This document shows positions 53,601 through 60,662 of a DNA stretch of 64,000 bases, piece after piece; the stretch's first letter is position 1; each line of letters begins with the position of its first letter. This DNA comes from an uncultured Eubacteriales bacterium (lineage in GTDB: Bacteria > Bacillota > Clostridia > Oscillospirales > Butyricicoccaceae). Under the pieces are notes generated by a model that had not been told where the DNA came from, searched no databases, and saw only the letters and a list, made by a program, of their open reading frames with translations. The translations under genes were made by a program, and so were the position numbers. The stretch covers positions 62,001 through 126,000 of the forward strand of contig CAJTUM010000004.1 of NCBI GenBank assembly GCA_910579575.1. The letters are read 5' to 3'.

Positions 53601-55749
53601 GCCGCACAAAGATTTCGCTGGCAGTCAGGTCTTTCGGCTGCACCTTTTCCAACGCTTCCACATTCACTGTGAAGTCATCTGGATAGACCTCTGCGGAGCG
53701 TTTTGCCCACGCCAGCTTCTCTCTCACATTGCCGGACAGGTACTCGTCCGCCATCAGATACTTCGGCTCTGTGGCGGTTCCGTATCCACACATAGGGTTC
53801 AGGAAGATAACGCCTTTCAGCTCTTCATAGACTTCATTTTCGGTCTTGCCGCAGAGTGAACAGATATACTCCATGTCGATTTTCGCCTTCTCTCCCAGCG
53901 ACACAGCGAGCGCTTCACTGGCTGTATCCACTGAGGTAACAGGCACATGAGGCTTTATGGTGCGCTTGGTGAAGATGTCCGCTTTGCGCTCCAGATTCCG
54001 CTCCTCGTCCAGAATTTCCAGTGCGGAGAGAAGCGAAAACGAACTGTCCTGCGAAAAGGCAGAGATATTGGCACGAGAATTGATAAGCCCGTACTTATCT
54101 GTGAAGCGGTCGTACAGCTCGTTCAGCTTCTTTTGAGCTGCCTGTATCTGCTCATCTGGGAAACCCTCCGTTTGGATTTCAAGCAGGTTCCTCACCGTAT
54201 CCCGTATGTGTATCATGCCTTTTATGCGGTTCTCCGCAGTTGCCGACACCTCCACGGGAGCCATGCGGGAGTTTTCACGGTAGTAGATTTTATCGTCCAG
54301 TATCGTGTAGGAGAAGTTGCGAACTGTGGGGTCAGCGGGAATAGAATTGTCCTCATCGCCAAGCTCATCGTCCATCTCGTACTCTGTGATTTCCCCATGA
54401 ATGTTAGCGACCGCTTCATCAAGCAGAACACTGAGGTCGCCGCCCTCAAAGGGAACGACCGTCATTTCCTCGCCAAATCTACCGGACACCATCTTAATCT
54501 CACCCAGCACCATTTCGGGGTGTTGGACAAAATAAGAGTTCATCTTAACCCCGTTTTCATCGGTGTCAAGATGAACCCAATCCGGTTCGAGATCAATCAT
54601 GCGGTCTCGCTTTTGCAAGATCAGAATGTCCGACACGACCTCAGTGCCGGCGTTGCCCTTGAAGGTATTGTTGGGCAGTCGGATCGCTCCAAGGAGGTCG
54701 GCTCTCTGTGCGATATACTTCCGCACAGAGCTGTTTTCCTTGTCCATTGTCCCTTTGCTCGTCACCAGAGCCATTACACCGCCGGGGCGGAGCTTATCAA
54801 GGGACTTGGCAAAGAAATAATCGTGGATCAGAAAGTGGTTTTTGTCGTATTTCTTATCGGCAACGCTAAAGTCACCAAAAGGCACATTACCCACAACAGC
54901 GTCAAAGAAGCTGTCAGGGATATTTGCCTCTTCAAAGGGTTGTACGGCGATAGAGGTGCGCTGATAAAGCTGCTGGGCGATTGCCGCTGAGATGGTGTCG
55001 ATTTCAACGCCATACATCCTTGCCTGCTGCATTTCCTGCGGCAGCATACCGATAAAGTTGCCGATACCGCAGGACGGCTCTAAGATGTTTCCTTCCCGAA
55101 AGCCCATGCGCTCCATTGCCTTATAAATGCCCTGAATGACCTCTGGCGGCGTGTAAAACGCTGTCAGGACACTTTCTCTGGCAGAGCGGTATTCCTCCGG
55201 CGTCAGCACTGTTTTCAGTTCCAGATACTCGGTTCCCCAAGAGGAATTGCTTTCGTCGAAGGCTTCGGGAATACCACCCCACCCAACATACTTCGACAGG
55301 ATTTCCTGCTCTTCGGGCGTTGCAAAACGGTTCTCGTCCTCGCACTTCTTCAGAAGCTGAATTGCCATGATATTTCTGCGGAAGCGTTCTTTCTTCCCGA
55401 CTTCCTCCACCTCGTGGGCGGCGAGGTCAAAAGTGTGCCGCTCTGACATTGGAATATCAGGGTGCAGATCAAAGGTCTGAACTCTCGACCTTTTCTGCTG
55501 CTCCCACGATGGTTTCAACTCCTGCTCAGTTCCTTGCTCCGCTGCGAGGCGCTCCACATCAGCCATGACCTGCTCCACAAAGGGACTTGGCTCATCGCTC
55601 TCAAGCTGCATACGAATCAGCTCAGGGTCGATATCCTCAAACTCGTCTGGCTCGTCAAGCTCATCTTCCTCAATAACACCTTTTACTTGTTGCGGCTTTT
55701 CACAACGTCCGCAAACAGTTGCAATCACTGGGTTTCCGTTTCGCCGCAT
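50653..55749 (-). CDS. Giant N6-methylase / SNF2 helicase of conjugative elements
   Basis: The protein has 1,698 residues. A methyltransferase-like domain lies at about 160 to 420 (SKYVGWGGIPEAFDE, LEPSCGIGNFIGMLP as motif I, AVVGNVPFGDF as motif IV with NVPF in place of NPPF/Y). The SNF2 core is at about 870 to 1430: LLAHAVGAGKTYEMTAAAME, LFIDESHYYKNL, ATGTPISNSMVE, and C-terminal DLEQRSGRIVRQGNENP. Relatives are often longer at the N-terminus, so this copy may be shortened by the right junction, although CGGAGAG precedes the chosen ATG. It probably processes or protects element DNA during transfer. Confidence 0.9.
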   Translation of the reverse strand: MRRNGNPVIATVCGRCEKPQQVKGVIEEDELDEPDEFEDIDPELIRMQLESDEPSPFVEQVMADVERLAAEQGTEQELKPSWEQQKRSRVQTFDLHPDIPMSERHTFDLAAHEVEEVGKKERFRRNIMAIQLLKKCEDENRFATPEEQEILSKYVGWGGIPEAFDESNSSWGTEYLELKTVLTPEEYRSARESVLTAFYTPPEVIQGIYKAMERMGFREGNILEPSCGIGNFIGMLPQEMQQARMYGVEIDTISAAIAQQLYQRTSIAVQPFEEANIPDSFFDAVVGNVPFGDFSVADKKYDKNHFLIHDYFFAKSLDKLRPGGVMALVTSKGTMDKENSSVRKYIAQRADLLGAIRLPNNTFKGNAGTEVVSDILILQKRDRMIDLEPDWVHLDTDENGVKMNSYFVQHPEMVLGEIKMVSGRFGEEMTVVPFEGGDLSVLLDEAVANIHGEITEYEMDDELGDEDNSIPADPTVRNFSYTILDDKIYYRENSRMAPVEVSATAENRIKGMIHIRDTVRNLLEIQTEGFPDEQIQAAQKKLNELYDRFTDKYGLINSRANISAFSQDSSFSLLSALEILDEERNLERKADIFTKRTIKPHVPVTSVDTASEALAVSLGEKAKIDMEYICSLCGKTENEVYEELKGVIFLNPMCGYGTATEPKYLMADEYLSGNVREKLAWAKRSAEVYPDDFTVNVEALEKVQPKDLTASEIFVRLGTTWVPPEIVQQFIFEFLDTPRYAQWNIKVHYSQFSSEWNIEGKSYDRSNVKAYSTYGTSRINAYKIIEETLNLKDVRIFDYVEDADGKKKAVLNAKETAIAQAKQEQIKQGFQDWVWQDPARRERLCKIYNEKFNSTRPREYDGSHIVFSGMNPEIELRDHQKNAVAHILYGGNTLLAHAVGAGKTYEMTAAAMESKRLGLCSKSLFVVPNHLTEQWAAEFLQLYPAANILVATKKDFETKNRKRFCGRIATGDYDAIIIGHSQFEKIPMSIERQIALLEQELDEIMKGIKELEENRGEKFTIKQYEKSRKTIETKLKNLYDQSRKDDVVTFEELGIDRLFIDESHYYKNLHLYTKMRNVGGVSQTDAKKSADLYMKCRYLDELTGGRGTVFATGTPISNSMVELYTIQRYLQYSTLEKHGLQHFDSWASSFGETVTAVELKPEGTGYRTKTRFAKFYNLPELMSMFKEVADIKTADTLNLPVPDAKYHNIAVKPSEMQKEMVAGLAERAERIRLGGIDPSVDNMLKITNDGRKLALDQRMINPMLNDFEGSKVNACVENIYQIWRDNSDKKSAQLVFCDLSTPKSEEEFSVYTDIREKLIERGIPAEEVRFIHEADTEIKKQEMFKNVRKGEVRVLLGSTQKMGAGTNCQDKLIALHDIDCPWRPSDLEQRSGRIVRQGNENPEVNIYRYVTEGTFDAYLYQLVEGKQKFASQIMTSKSPVRSAEDIDATALSYAEIKMLATGNPYIKEKMDLDIQVQKLRLLKSSFLSEKYALEDKIVKFYPQQIATLREAIAGLEADRRTRLDHPKPADERFVGMEIKGVLHSEKADAGKAIIEACKQMESPEPIPLGGYRGFHLELSFNTVERYYEVKIQGETSRKIALGDDVFGNISRIDNAIERIPDVLEDKRIALEVAEQQLQTAKAEVEKPFPQDEELQRMTARLNELDILLNLDKRENEMAGDELDEGEDLTPERDRSRER

Positions 55750-55957
55750 TTGTATCTCTCCGCCGTCTGGGGTGACTTTTCACAGGATTTCACCCCAAAT
55801 TCACCCCAAGCCCTCGCCCAGCACCGCCGCCCACATGGGGGCGCTTTTTTATGCCCTGGTAGCCCTGCGAATTTGTGTATCGATTTTCGATATTCTGTAC
55901 CAAAATCAAGCAAGGCAGCATGAATGTCGCTATACTGTATCGCAAAGGAGCATGGCT
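55750..55957. other. Right junction region of the element and start of prophage-like DNA
   Basis: No gene is supported. It holds a direct repeat TTCACCCCAA (twice, near 55786 and 55799), a hairpin CGCCC-ACATG-GGGCG followed by six T residues (55828 to 55850, plus-strand terminator-like), and a palindrome TATCGATTTTCGATA near 55877. GC content rises from here on. The change from element to phage genes happens in this stretch, but no matching left-end sequence was identified. Confidence 0.45.
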
Positions 55958-56218
55958 ATGGTTAGGATTTTACTGTCAACCCGACTTGGCGAACGACGGT
56001 TGACCCAAGCGGACCTCGCCAGAATGACGGGGATACGCAAAAACACAATCAGCGAGCTTTACAACGAGATCGCCACCAGGATCAGCCTGGACCACCTGGA
56101 CCTGATTTGCGAGGCCCTGGGGTGCGGTCTCACGGACCTATTGGAGATCACCCCCAATGCGGAGCCGCGAGTAAAGACCCGCACAGGTGCACCCCTGCCC
56201 GGTAAGGGCGGGCAATAA
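55958..56218 (+). CDS. Short XRE regulator, YozG-like
   Basis: This protein has 86 residues from the ATG at 55958 (AAGGAG 8 bases upstream; the ATG at 55952 is too close). The Cro/C1-type helix-turn-helix is RLGERRLTQADLARMTGIRK, with DLICEALGCGLTDLLEI, the form of small XRE proteins in phages and elements. It is a single gene closed by a strong terminator. It may control the junction-side promoter or act on the neighbouring switch. Confidence 0.85.
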   Translation: MVRILLSTRLGERRLTQADLARMTGIRKNTISELYNEIATRISLDHLDLICEALGCGLTDLLEITPNAEPRVKTRTGAPLPGKGGQ

Positions 56219-56233
56219 CCAGGCTTGGCCTTT

Positions 56234-56264
56234 GGCCCGGACGTGAAAGCGTCCGGGCCTTTTT
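56234..56264 (+). terminator. Terminator after the short XRE gene
   Basis: A perfect 10-base stem GGCCCGGACG/CGTCCGGGCC with a 6-base loop, followed by TTTTTCTGTTTTT, starts 15 bases past the stop codon. Confidence 0.92.
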
Positions 56265-56278
56265 CTGTTTTTCGGGCT

Positions 56279-56531
56279 GGTTGCCGGTTGCCGTCCCTCG
56301 CGCACGTACACATAGGCGCATTAAGCGCGTTAGGCGGGTGTTTGTCTGTTTAATCCCTTTAATTTTAGTTTCATATAGGATTTACGGCAACCACGGCAAC
56401 CGCACAGGCTAACGCCCCACGGTTCTATACTTTTCCACGGTTGCCGCATACGGCAACCCGGCGGCAACGTCGGCAACCAAAACCGGGATTTTCGGTTGCC
56501 GAAGTCCGAGAACGGCAACCGCACGGCAACC
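56279..56531. repeat. Cluster of ten GGCAACC words in both orientations
   Basis: The gene-free 56265 to 56535 stretch carries exact GGCAACC or its complement at 56279, 56286, 56386, 56395, 56439, 56452, 56472, 56494, 56514 and 56525, plus a one-mismatch copy at 56463. Several are in the extended form ACGGCAACC. The random expectation for a 7-mer on both strands here is well below one. Iteron-like replication or repressor sites, or a degenerate repeat array, are possible. Confidence 0.7.
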
Positions 56532-56535
56532 GGGC

Positions 56536-56559
56536 AAAATCCCAGATGTTTGGGATTTT
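56536..56559 (-). terminator. Terminator of the phage repressor gene
   Basis: Perfect inverted repeat AAAATCCCA/TGGGATTTT with a 6-base loop, beginning at the repressor stop codon. On the minus strand it ends in TTTT. Confidence 0.75.
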
Positions 56560-56768
56560 CAAATCTCGGTCCCGTCCGGGAACTTGAAAACGCATACCAG
56601 CTCGGCCCCCAGGGCGCTGGCTATTTTTTCGAGGTCTGCGGAAGAAAACTTCCCCGTCTTCATGCGCTGCCCAAAAGCCTGCGGAGAGGTCCCCATGCGG
56701 CGGGCCAATTCGGACTCGCTGACCTTTGCGTATGTCTCCGCTAGTTTGATTTTCGTCGGTATATCCAC
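56559..56768 (-). CDS. Phage-type helix-turn-helix repressor
   Basis: This protein has 69 residues from the GTG at 56768, six bases after GGAGGT. The longer frame to 56813 would start upstream of the promoter's leader site and has no ribosome site. The helix-turn-helix is KLAETYAKVSESELARRMGT, then SPQAFGQRMKTGKFSSADLE. It faces the rightward early genes across paired promoters, as a CI/Cro-like switch protein does. Confidence 0.83.
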   Translation of the reverse strand: MDIPTKIKLAETYAKVSESELARRMGTSPQAFGQRMKTGKFSSADLEKIASALGAELVCVFKFPDGTEI

Positions 56769-56791
56769 GCTGTTCACCTCCGTTGTCCACC

Positions 56792-56820
56792 AGTATAAAG
56801 GAAACCTTTTCATATGTCAA
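56792..56820 (-). promoter_or_regulatory. Leftward repressor promoter with operator
   Basis: On the minus strand, TTGACA (56815 to 56820) and TATACT (56792 to 56797) are 17 bases apart. The spacer contains AAAGG-TTT-CCTT symmetry. It mirrors the rightward promoter almost base for base. Confidence 0.85.
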
Positions 56821-56862
56821 ATAGAACTTTTCAAATTTACAGAAGAATATTTAAGAAAAGCC

Positions 56863-56891
56863 TTGACATTTGAAAGGTTTTCCTTTATACT
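56863..56891 (+). promoter_or_regulatory. Rightward early promoter with operator
   Basis: TTGACA (56863 to 56868) and TATACT (56886 to 56891) are 17 bases apart. The spacer holds AAAGG-TTTT-CCTTT, the same half-sites as in the opposing promoter 70 bases away. It should drive the 56943 to 58712 genes and be repressed by the adjacent helix-turn-helix protein. Confidence 0.88.
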
Positions 56892-56942
56892 ATTACTCGT
56901 AGGGCAGGCCGGGAAGGCCCCCAAAAAACGGAGGTAATCAAT

Positions 56943-57266
56943 ATGAAGAACCTACTCGCTGAAATGCTCCAGGCTGCCGGTTTTGAGGCCAGCGCCGCCC
57001 ACCACGACAGGCACCCCGATATGCTGGCCCTCCGCCGGGTATGGAATATCACCGAGGAAGTAGACATCGCCTGGCAAGGCCGCACGGTTCGGGAGCGCAC
57101 CTACTCGGTGGACGTGTTCATCAACCTCAAGTCCTGCATCTGCCGGGTGGACTACTTCAACGGCCCCACCGTCCAGCCCTACAAAAGCCGCTGGTATGAC
57201 ACCACCGGCAAGCGCACCTTCAACGCAATCGCCGCCACCGTTCAGAACGCTGGCTTTGAAATTTAA
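56943..57266 (+). CDS. Hypothetical early phage protein
   Basis: Not recognised. 107 residues beginning MKNLLAEMLQAAGFEASAA, with a beta-rich middle (VDVFINLKSCICRVDYFNG). CGGAGGT lies 8 bases before the ATG. First gene of the rightward early transcript, 50 bases after the promoter. It could be an anti-repressor or replication accessory, without direct evidence. Confidence 0.7.
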   Translation: MKNLLAEMLQAAGFEASAAHHDRHPDMLALRRVWNITEEVDIAWQGRTVRERTYSVDVFINLKSCICRVDYFNGPTVQPYKSRWYDTTGKRTFNAIAATVQNAGFEI

Positions 57267-57285
57267 AGCCGGGTTTTGAATAAAG

Positions 57286-57358
57286 GGCGGCGGGCCACCC
57301 GACCAAGGACACCCGCCGCCCAGCCCCAAAGGAGGCACCGGGAAAGCCCGGCACCTCC
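57286..57358 (+). other. Two hairpins between early genes
   Basis: GGGCGGCGGG pairs with CCCGCCGCCC (57286 to about 57322). A second imperfect stem has GGAGG...CCGGG arms closing on CCCGG...CCTCC (about 57331 to 57358). Neither is followed by a T run, so they may be RNA-processing or translation-control structures rather than terminators. Confidence 0.4.
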
Positions 57359-57401
57359 AGAATAACAGAACGGACCCAAAAATTCAAGGAGGTACACAAA
57401 A

Positions 57402-58031
57402 ATGATGATGTCCGAGTTTATCGAGCGCACCGGGTTCCAGCCCCTTCCCTTCGAGTACGCCAAGATCGAGGAGGCCTACTATGACTTTGACGGCGACAAG
57501 GACGCCTTCTGCCGGGCCTTCGTCGAAGCTGGCGGTGAGAAGAAAGTCTACCAGGCCAGGGCCACCGAGATCGACCGGCTGAACGGCAAAATCCTGGAGA
57601 TGGACCGGGCCAGCAAAAAGGACAGCGAGGTGTACGAGAAGCGGATCGCTGACCTCCAGGCCCAGTTGGACAAGGAGCTGGAGTGGAAGCCCAGCGAGGG
57701 AACCGGCACCAACATGAGCCAGAGAGACTACGAGGCTTTGGCGGCTCTCTGTGATGGTACCCACGGTGACCCCCACGAAATGACCGACGATGAAGCCAAG
57801 GCGTTGATCGCTTCCGAGTTTGGCTTTGCGGTTGAGAAAGTCGTGATTATCCATGTTGTCCACACCTATGAGGTCAACAAGCACTGCCAGCTGCGGAAGT
57901 CCGCCGAGTATATCCGCCGCCCCATGTACGATGTCAGCGATTATAACTATATCCGCTTTGACGTGGATTGTGGGCACATGACTTGGATGTATGAGATGGT
58001 CAACGGAGAGCTGAAGACCTACAGCTGCTAA
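57402..58031 (+). CDS. Hypothetical phage protein with coiled coil
   Basis: Not recognised. 209 residues. A coiled-coil region (ATEIDRLNGKILEMDRASKK, then EKRIADLQAQLDKELEWK) lies at about 55 to 105. A mixed C-terminal domain follows, with HVVHTYEVNKHC and YNYIRFDVDCGHMTWMYEMV. AAGGAGG precedes a triple ATG start. Early-gene position. Confidence 0.7.
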   Translation: MMMSEFIERTGFQPLPFEYAKIEEAYYDFDGDKDAFCRAFVEAGGEKKVYQARATEIDRLNGKILEMDRASKKDSEVYEKRIADLQAQLDKELEWKPSEGTGTNMSQRDYEALAALCDGTHGDPHEMTDDEAKALIASEFGFAVEKVVIIHVVHTYEVNKHCQLRKSAEYIRRPMYDVSDYNYIRFDVDCGHMTWMYEMVNGELKTYSC

Positions 58032-58078
58032 ATGCGGAGGCTGACCTACCGGCCAGACGGGGAGAAAGGTAGATTAAA

Positions 58079-58315
58079 ATGAAGTTTATGAAAAAGCGCA
58101 ATTATGAAGGCAGCCTCCGCAAAGTGTGGAGCGACGACAAAGAAGTGTGTTTCGGTGTTGTTGGAACCGTCGGTGATCTTCTCCAAGAGGGTATTCTTGA
58201 ATATGCCGACTACTCCCCTGAAACCTGGGCGTTTCTCCCGGCCCCCGGCGTGATCCAGAAGCCCTGGTTCGGGAAAACCCGCCAGGACGCACTGGCGAAC
58301 CTCCCCAAGATGTAA
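58079..58315 (+). CDS. Small hypothetical phage protein
   Basis: Not recognised. 78 residues starting MKFMKKRNYEGSLRKVWSDD. The C-terminus (IQKPWFGKTRQDALANLPKM) has the general look of a small nucleic-acid-related accessory domain, but no specific family is claimed. It is followed 12 bases later by another small gene, with a good RBS before each. Confidence 0.65.
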   Translation: MKFMKKRNYEGSLRKVWSDDKEVCFGVVGTVGDLLQEGILEYADYSPETWAFLPAPGVIQKPWFGKTRQDALANLPKM

Positions 58316-58327
58316 GGAGGTGTCGGC

Positions 58328-58489
58328 ATGAAGCGGAGAAAGCGCATGACGGTTTGGGCCTACCTGGACGGCAAGAAGCTGGTGGACGTAGTCAAGGCGG
58401 CCCTCGACAACAACATGATGGTGGATGACATGAAGGCCCTCCTGATCCGGGAGAACCCCGGCCACGAGGTCACCTTCAAGGTAAAGTGA
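58328..58489 (+). CDS. 53-residue basic phage protein
   Basis: Not recognised. The ATG at 58328 has AAGGAGG 9 bases upstream. The product begins MKRRKRMTVWAYLDGKKLVD and ends ENPGHEVTFKVK. It is basic at the N-terminus, with a predicted helix-strand pattern. It lies in the same early transcript, 16 bases before the next gene. Confidence 0.6.
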   Translation: MKRRKRMTVWAYLDGKKLVDVVKAALDNNMMVDDMKALLIRENPGHEVTFKVK

Positions 58490-58505
58490 AAAGGAGGGTC
58501 ACACA

Positions 58506-58712
58506 ATGGCGAGACTGGAAAACGACCAGGGCGGGGCGGTCTACTTCAACCCCATTCTGAAGCACGGCAAGGAAGCGTGGGTGATCAAGGGCATCGGGGA
58601 CACGGTAATCATTGGCCGGGACCGGCAGCGGAAGAAGTCCCGCATTTTTACGCAGTACGCCCAAGCCGAAGCCTACCTCCGGCGGCATGGCTTCAACCGG
58701 GCGACATACTGA
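58506..58712 (+). CDS. Small hypothetical phage protein
   Basis: Not recognised. 68 residues, MARLENDQGGAVYFNPILKH to GFNRATY. AAGGAGG precedes the ATG. Last gene of the rightward early cluster, closed by the hairpin at 58726 to 58766. Confidence 0.65.
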   Translation: MARLENDQGGAVYFNPILKHGKEAWVIKGIGDTVIIGRDRQRKKSRIFTQYAQAEAYLRRHGFNRATY

Positions 58713-58725
58713 GGCGGGATACACA

Positions 58726-58766
58726 AGGGCGGTTGTTGAACCCATAGAGGGGCCAACAACCGCCCT
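58726..58766 (+). terminator. Hairpin ending the rightward early cluster
   Basis: A perfect 13-base stem AGGGCGGTTGTTG/CAACAACCGCCCT with a 15-base loop starts 13 bases past the last stop. Only a weak T-rich stretch (CATTCTCTA) follows, so termination may be partial. The remaining gap to 58926 holds no gene I can support. Confidence 0.65.
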
Positions 58767-58926
58767 CATTCTCTACCCCTATAACTACCCTCCCCAGCGC
58801 CGTGCCCACTCTCTTTTTTCCAAAGGAAAAAACAGGCCCTTCAAGGGGCTGGGTGGTATGTTTACCCTACCCTGGCACAAAAGCCCGTCAGGGGGCCTCT
58901 GTGGGCCGAATAGAGGGCAAAATGAA

Positions 58927-58964
58927 AGCGCCCCCGATGCCGTAAATCCGGCATCGGGGGCGCT
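58927..58964 (-). terminator. Terminator of the leftward late genes
   Basis: A perfect 16-base stem AGCGCCCCCGATGCCG/CGGCATCGGGGGCGCT with a 6-base loop starts 3 bases past the last late stop codon. On the minus strand it is followed by TTCATTTTG. Confidence 0.9.
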
Positions 58965-58966
58965 GG

Positions 58967-59317
58967 TCAAATTGGGGGGCTGTTTCCGTCGCTGGCGTCG
59001 TCGGTGAAGCCGGTGGCCTTGGCGCTCTCAAAGGTAATGCCGCCCGCCTTGTGGTCGGACTTGGCCATGTTGATGTAGAAGCTACACACAACCCCGTGGG
59101 CAGTCCAGGGCAGGCCCACCATAGCGGACAGCCAGGGCAAGGCCCCGGCGTAGTCCTCATGGATGCAGTAGGCCGCCAAGGCCAGGCCGCCCAAGGTAAC
59201 GGCCCAAAGCAGCAGGCGAATGTCGGACACCAAGCGCTTGGAGAAGTCGGTCTGTTTCTTTCGCCGCTTTTGGGTTTTGCTGTTCCGGGGCTTCTTCCCG
59301 CCGATGGTGATGGTCAT
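58967..59317 (-). CDS. Small phage membrane protein after endolysin
   Basis: This protein has 116 residues from the ATG at 59317, which overlaps the endolysin stop as ATGA. A very basic N-terminus (KPRNSKTQKRRKKQTDFSKR) precedes two hydrophobic segments (LLLWAVTLGGLALAAYCI and ALPWLSAMVGLPWTAHGVV). Its place in the lysis block suggests a helper of lysis or membrane modification. Function unknown. Confidence 0.7.
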   Translation of the reverse strand: MTITIGGKKPRNSKTQKRRKKQTDFSKRLVSDIRLLLWAVTLGGLALAAYCIHEDYAGALPWLSAMVGLPWTAHGVVCSFYINMAKSDHKAGGITFESAKATGFTDDASDGNSPPI

Positions 59318-60294
59318 GCCAGGCCGAACTTCTGAGCGAAGCGGTACAGCACCTGGGCGCACTGCTCACGGGTCAGAAGATCCTCCCACATCATGTTGAG
59401 CTGGCCGTCCGAGGCCGTGGTGCCGCTCCCGGCGAAAATGCCGTTGTCCACGGCGAATTGCCGGGCGGCCCGGCTCCACTCGCCGCAGTCGTTGTCCCGC
59501 AACTCCTGGCGGTACTGCTGCATCGCCGTGGCGAACATCTTATTGAACTTGTCCTGATCCATGTCGTCGTCCTCCTTTTTGGTTTCCTCGGCCAGCTTCA
59601 GGACCTGGCCGGGGTGGATGGTGTAGGGGCTGTTGATACCGTTAAGGGCGGCGATGGTTTTCCAGTCCACTCCCGTCTTGGCCCCGATGGTGGAGAGGCT
59701 GTCCCCGGCCATCACAGTATAGGTGCGGTACTCCGGCACTGTGGCCGCTCCGCCGTTGTTGTAGGCCCTGGCGTCGATCACCCAGTAATAGGCGGCCTCG
59801 TTGCGGAAGGTGGCCGGATCACCGTTCAGGCGTTTGTCCTTGGTGCTGGCCGGGTCATTGATGCGGATTTTGTTGTCCGCCCACCAAACCACCACGAAAT
59901 GGCCGCCTCCGGTCCAGGTGCCTTTCTTCATCAGGGCGATCAGATAGTAGCCCTGCTTCAGATACTCCAGGGCCTGGTCGTGGACCTTGGCCTTGGGGTT
60001 GTGGTAGCCGTTGGTCCAGGAAAGTTGCCAGCACTTAATACCGAACTCCGCAAACTGGGGAGCAAAGTAGGCATAATAGGTGCCAGCTTTGAGGGCCTTA
60101 TACCCATGGGCGACGGACCAAGCACAGGCGTCCTCTGGGGTGTAGGTCTTGCCGGTCAGCGTTTCGATCAGCATGGCCGCCGCTGTAGGCCCACACCCGG
60201 AGTCGCCAATGGTGGCCGTCTCACCTGGCACTCTATACGGCTTGTTTTTCCACCTGGGGTCGGTCTGGAGGTAGCTGACAGGCTTCTTATTCAT
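59314..60294 (-). CDS. Endolysin: C39-like peptidase with LysM domain
   Basis: This protein has 326 residues from the ATG at 60294. The N-terminal 180 residues form a C39-like cysteine peptidase: catalytic Cys in GDSGCGPTAAAMLI, His in GGHFVVVWWADNKIRINDPA. A LysM cell-wall-binding domain (YTVMAGDSLSTIGAKTGVDW) lies at about 195 to 240. A C-terminal segment ends LTREQCAQVLYRFAQKFGLA, an SLH-like tail as in other Clostridial phage lysins. It follows the holin by overlap. Confidence 0.9.
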   Translation of the reverse strand: MNKKPVSYLQTDPRWKNKPYRVPGETATIGDSGCGPTAAAMLIETLTGKTYTPEDACAWSVAHGYKALKAGTYYAYFAPQFAEFGIKCWQLSWTNGYHNPKAKVHDQALEYLKQGYYLIALMKKGTWTGGGHFVVVWWADNKIRINDPASTKDKRLNGDPATFRNEAAYYWVIDARAYNNGGAATVPEYRTYTVMAGDSLSTIGAKTGVDWKTIAALNGINSPYTIHPGQVLKLAEETKKEDDDMDQDKFNKMFATAMQQYRQELRDNDCGEWSRAARQFAVDNGIFAGSGTTASDGQLNMMWEDLLTREQCAQVLYRFAQKFGLA

Positions 60295-60649
60295 TGCTGA
60301 CACCCTCTCCGTTGACGTGGGCCTTTACGGCCTGGTTCGTTTTCAGCATATCCCGCATATCCTCCAGGGCGTCGTCAACCAGGGAAGAAAACAGGTCGAA
60401 GGGGACGATCCGGGCCAGCCAGGGGAAGCGGGTCACGAAAAGGTCATAGACCTGGCGGAGCTTCAGCCGTCCGGTGCCGCCGCCCAGTTCCTTCTCCGCT
60501 TCGGTGACGGCCCACAGAAGCCACTCCCGAACCTTGGCAAGTTGGGTCTCGCTGGGCAGATTGAAATAGCGGTACACGGCAACACCCACCGCCGCCAGGA
60601 TGGCGACAAGAGCGAGGATGATGTACCAGTTGTTGATAATAAATTCCAT
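60287..60649 (-). CDS. LLH-type phage holin
   Basis: This protein has 120 residues from the ATG at 60649 (AAGGAGG 8 bases upstream). One N-terminal membrane segment (WYIILALVAILAAVGVAVY) is followed by an amphipathic cytoplasmic part with REWLLWAVTEAEKELGGGTG, the LLH holin pattern. It forms membrane lesions that release the endolysin. The end overlaps the endolysin start by 8 bases. Confidence 0.88.
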   Translation of the reverse strand: MEFIINNWYIILALVAILAAVGVAVYRYFNLPSETQLAKVREWLLWAVTEAEKELGGGTGRLKLRQVYDLFVTRFPWLARIVPFDLFSSLVDDALEDMRDMLKTNQAVKAHVNGEGVSNE

Positions 60650-60662
60650 GGATAAATCCTCC

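Larger units (their letters stand above)
13600..55750. mobile_element. Integrative and conjugative element, Tn916/Tn1549-like
   Basis: One end carries a Tn916-type tyrosine integrase and excisionases. The other half carries a complete leftward set of transfer genes: MOBP relaxase, MobC, VirD4, VirB4, PrgI, TrbL-like, CHAP hydrolase and PcfB. Cargo between them includes an immunity-type regulator, a lesion-bypass polymerase cassette and a large restriction operon. Genes often seen in relatives (topoisomerase III, DUF4315, DUF4366, ParA/replication initiator) are absent, and no clear right-end repeat was found. The right boundary, placed just past the big helicase gene, is therefore approximate and the right end may be rearranged. 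Confidence 0.85.
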
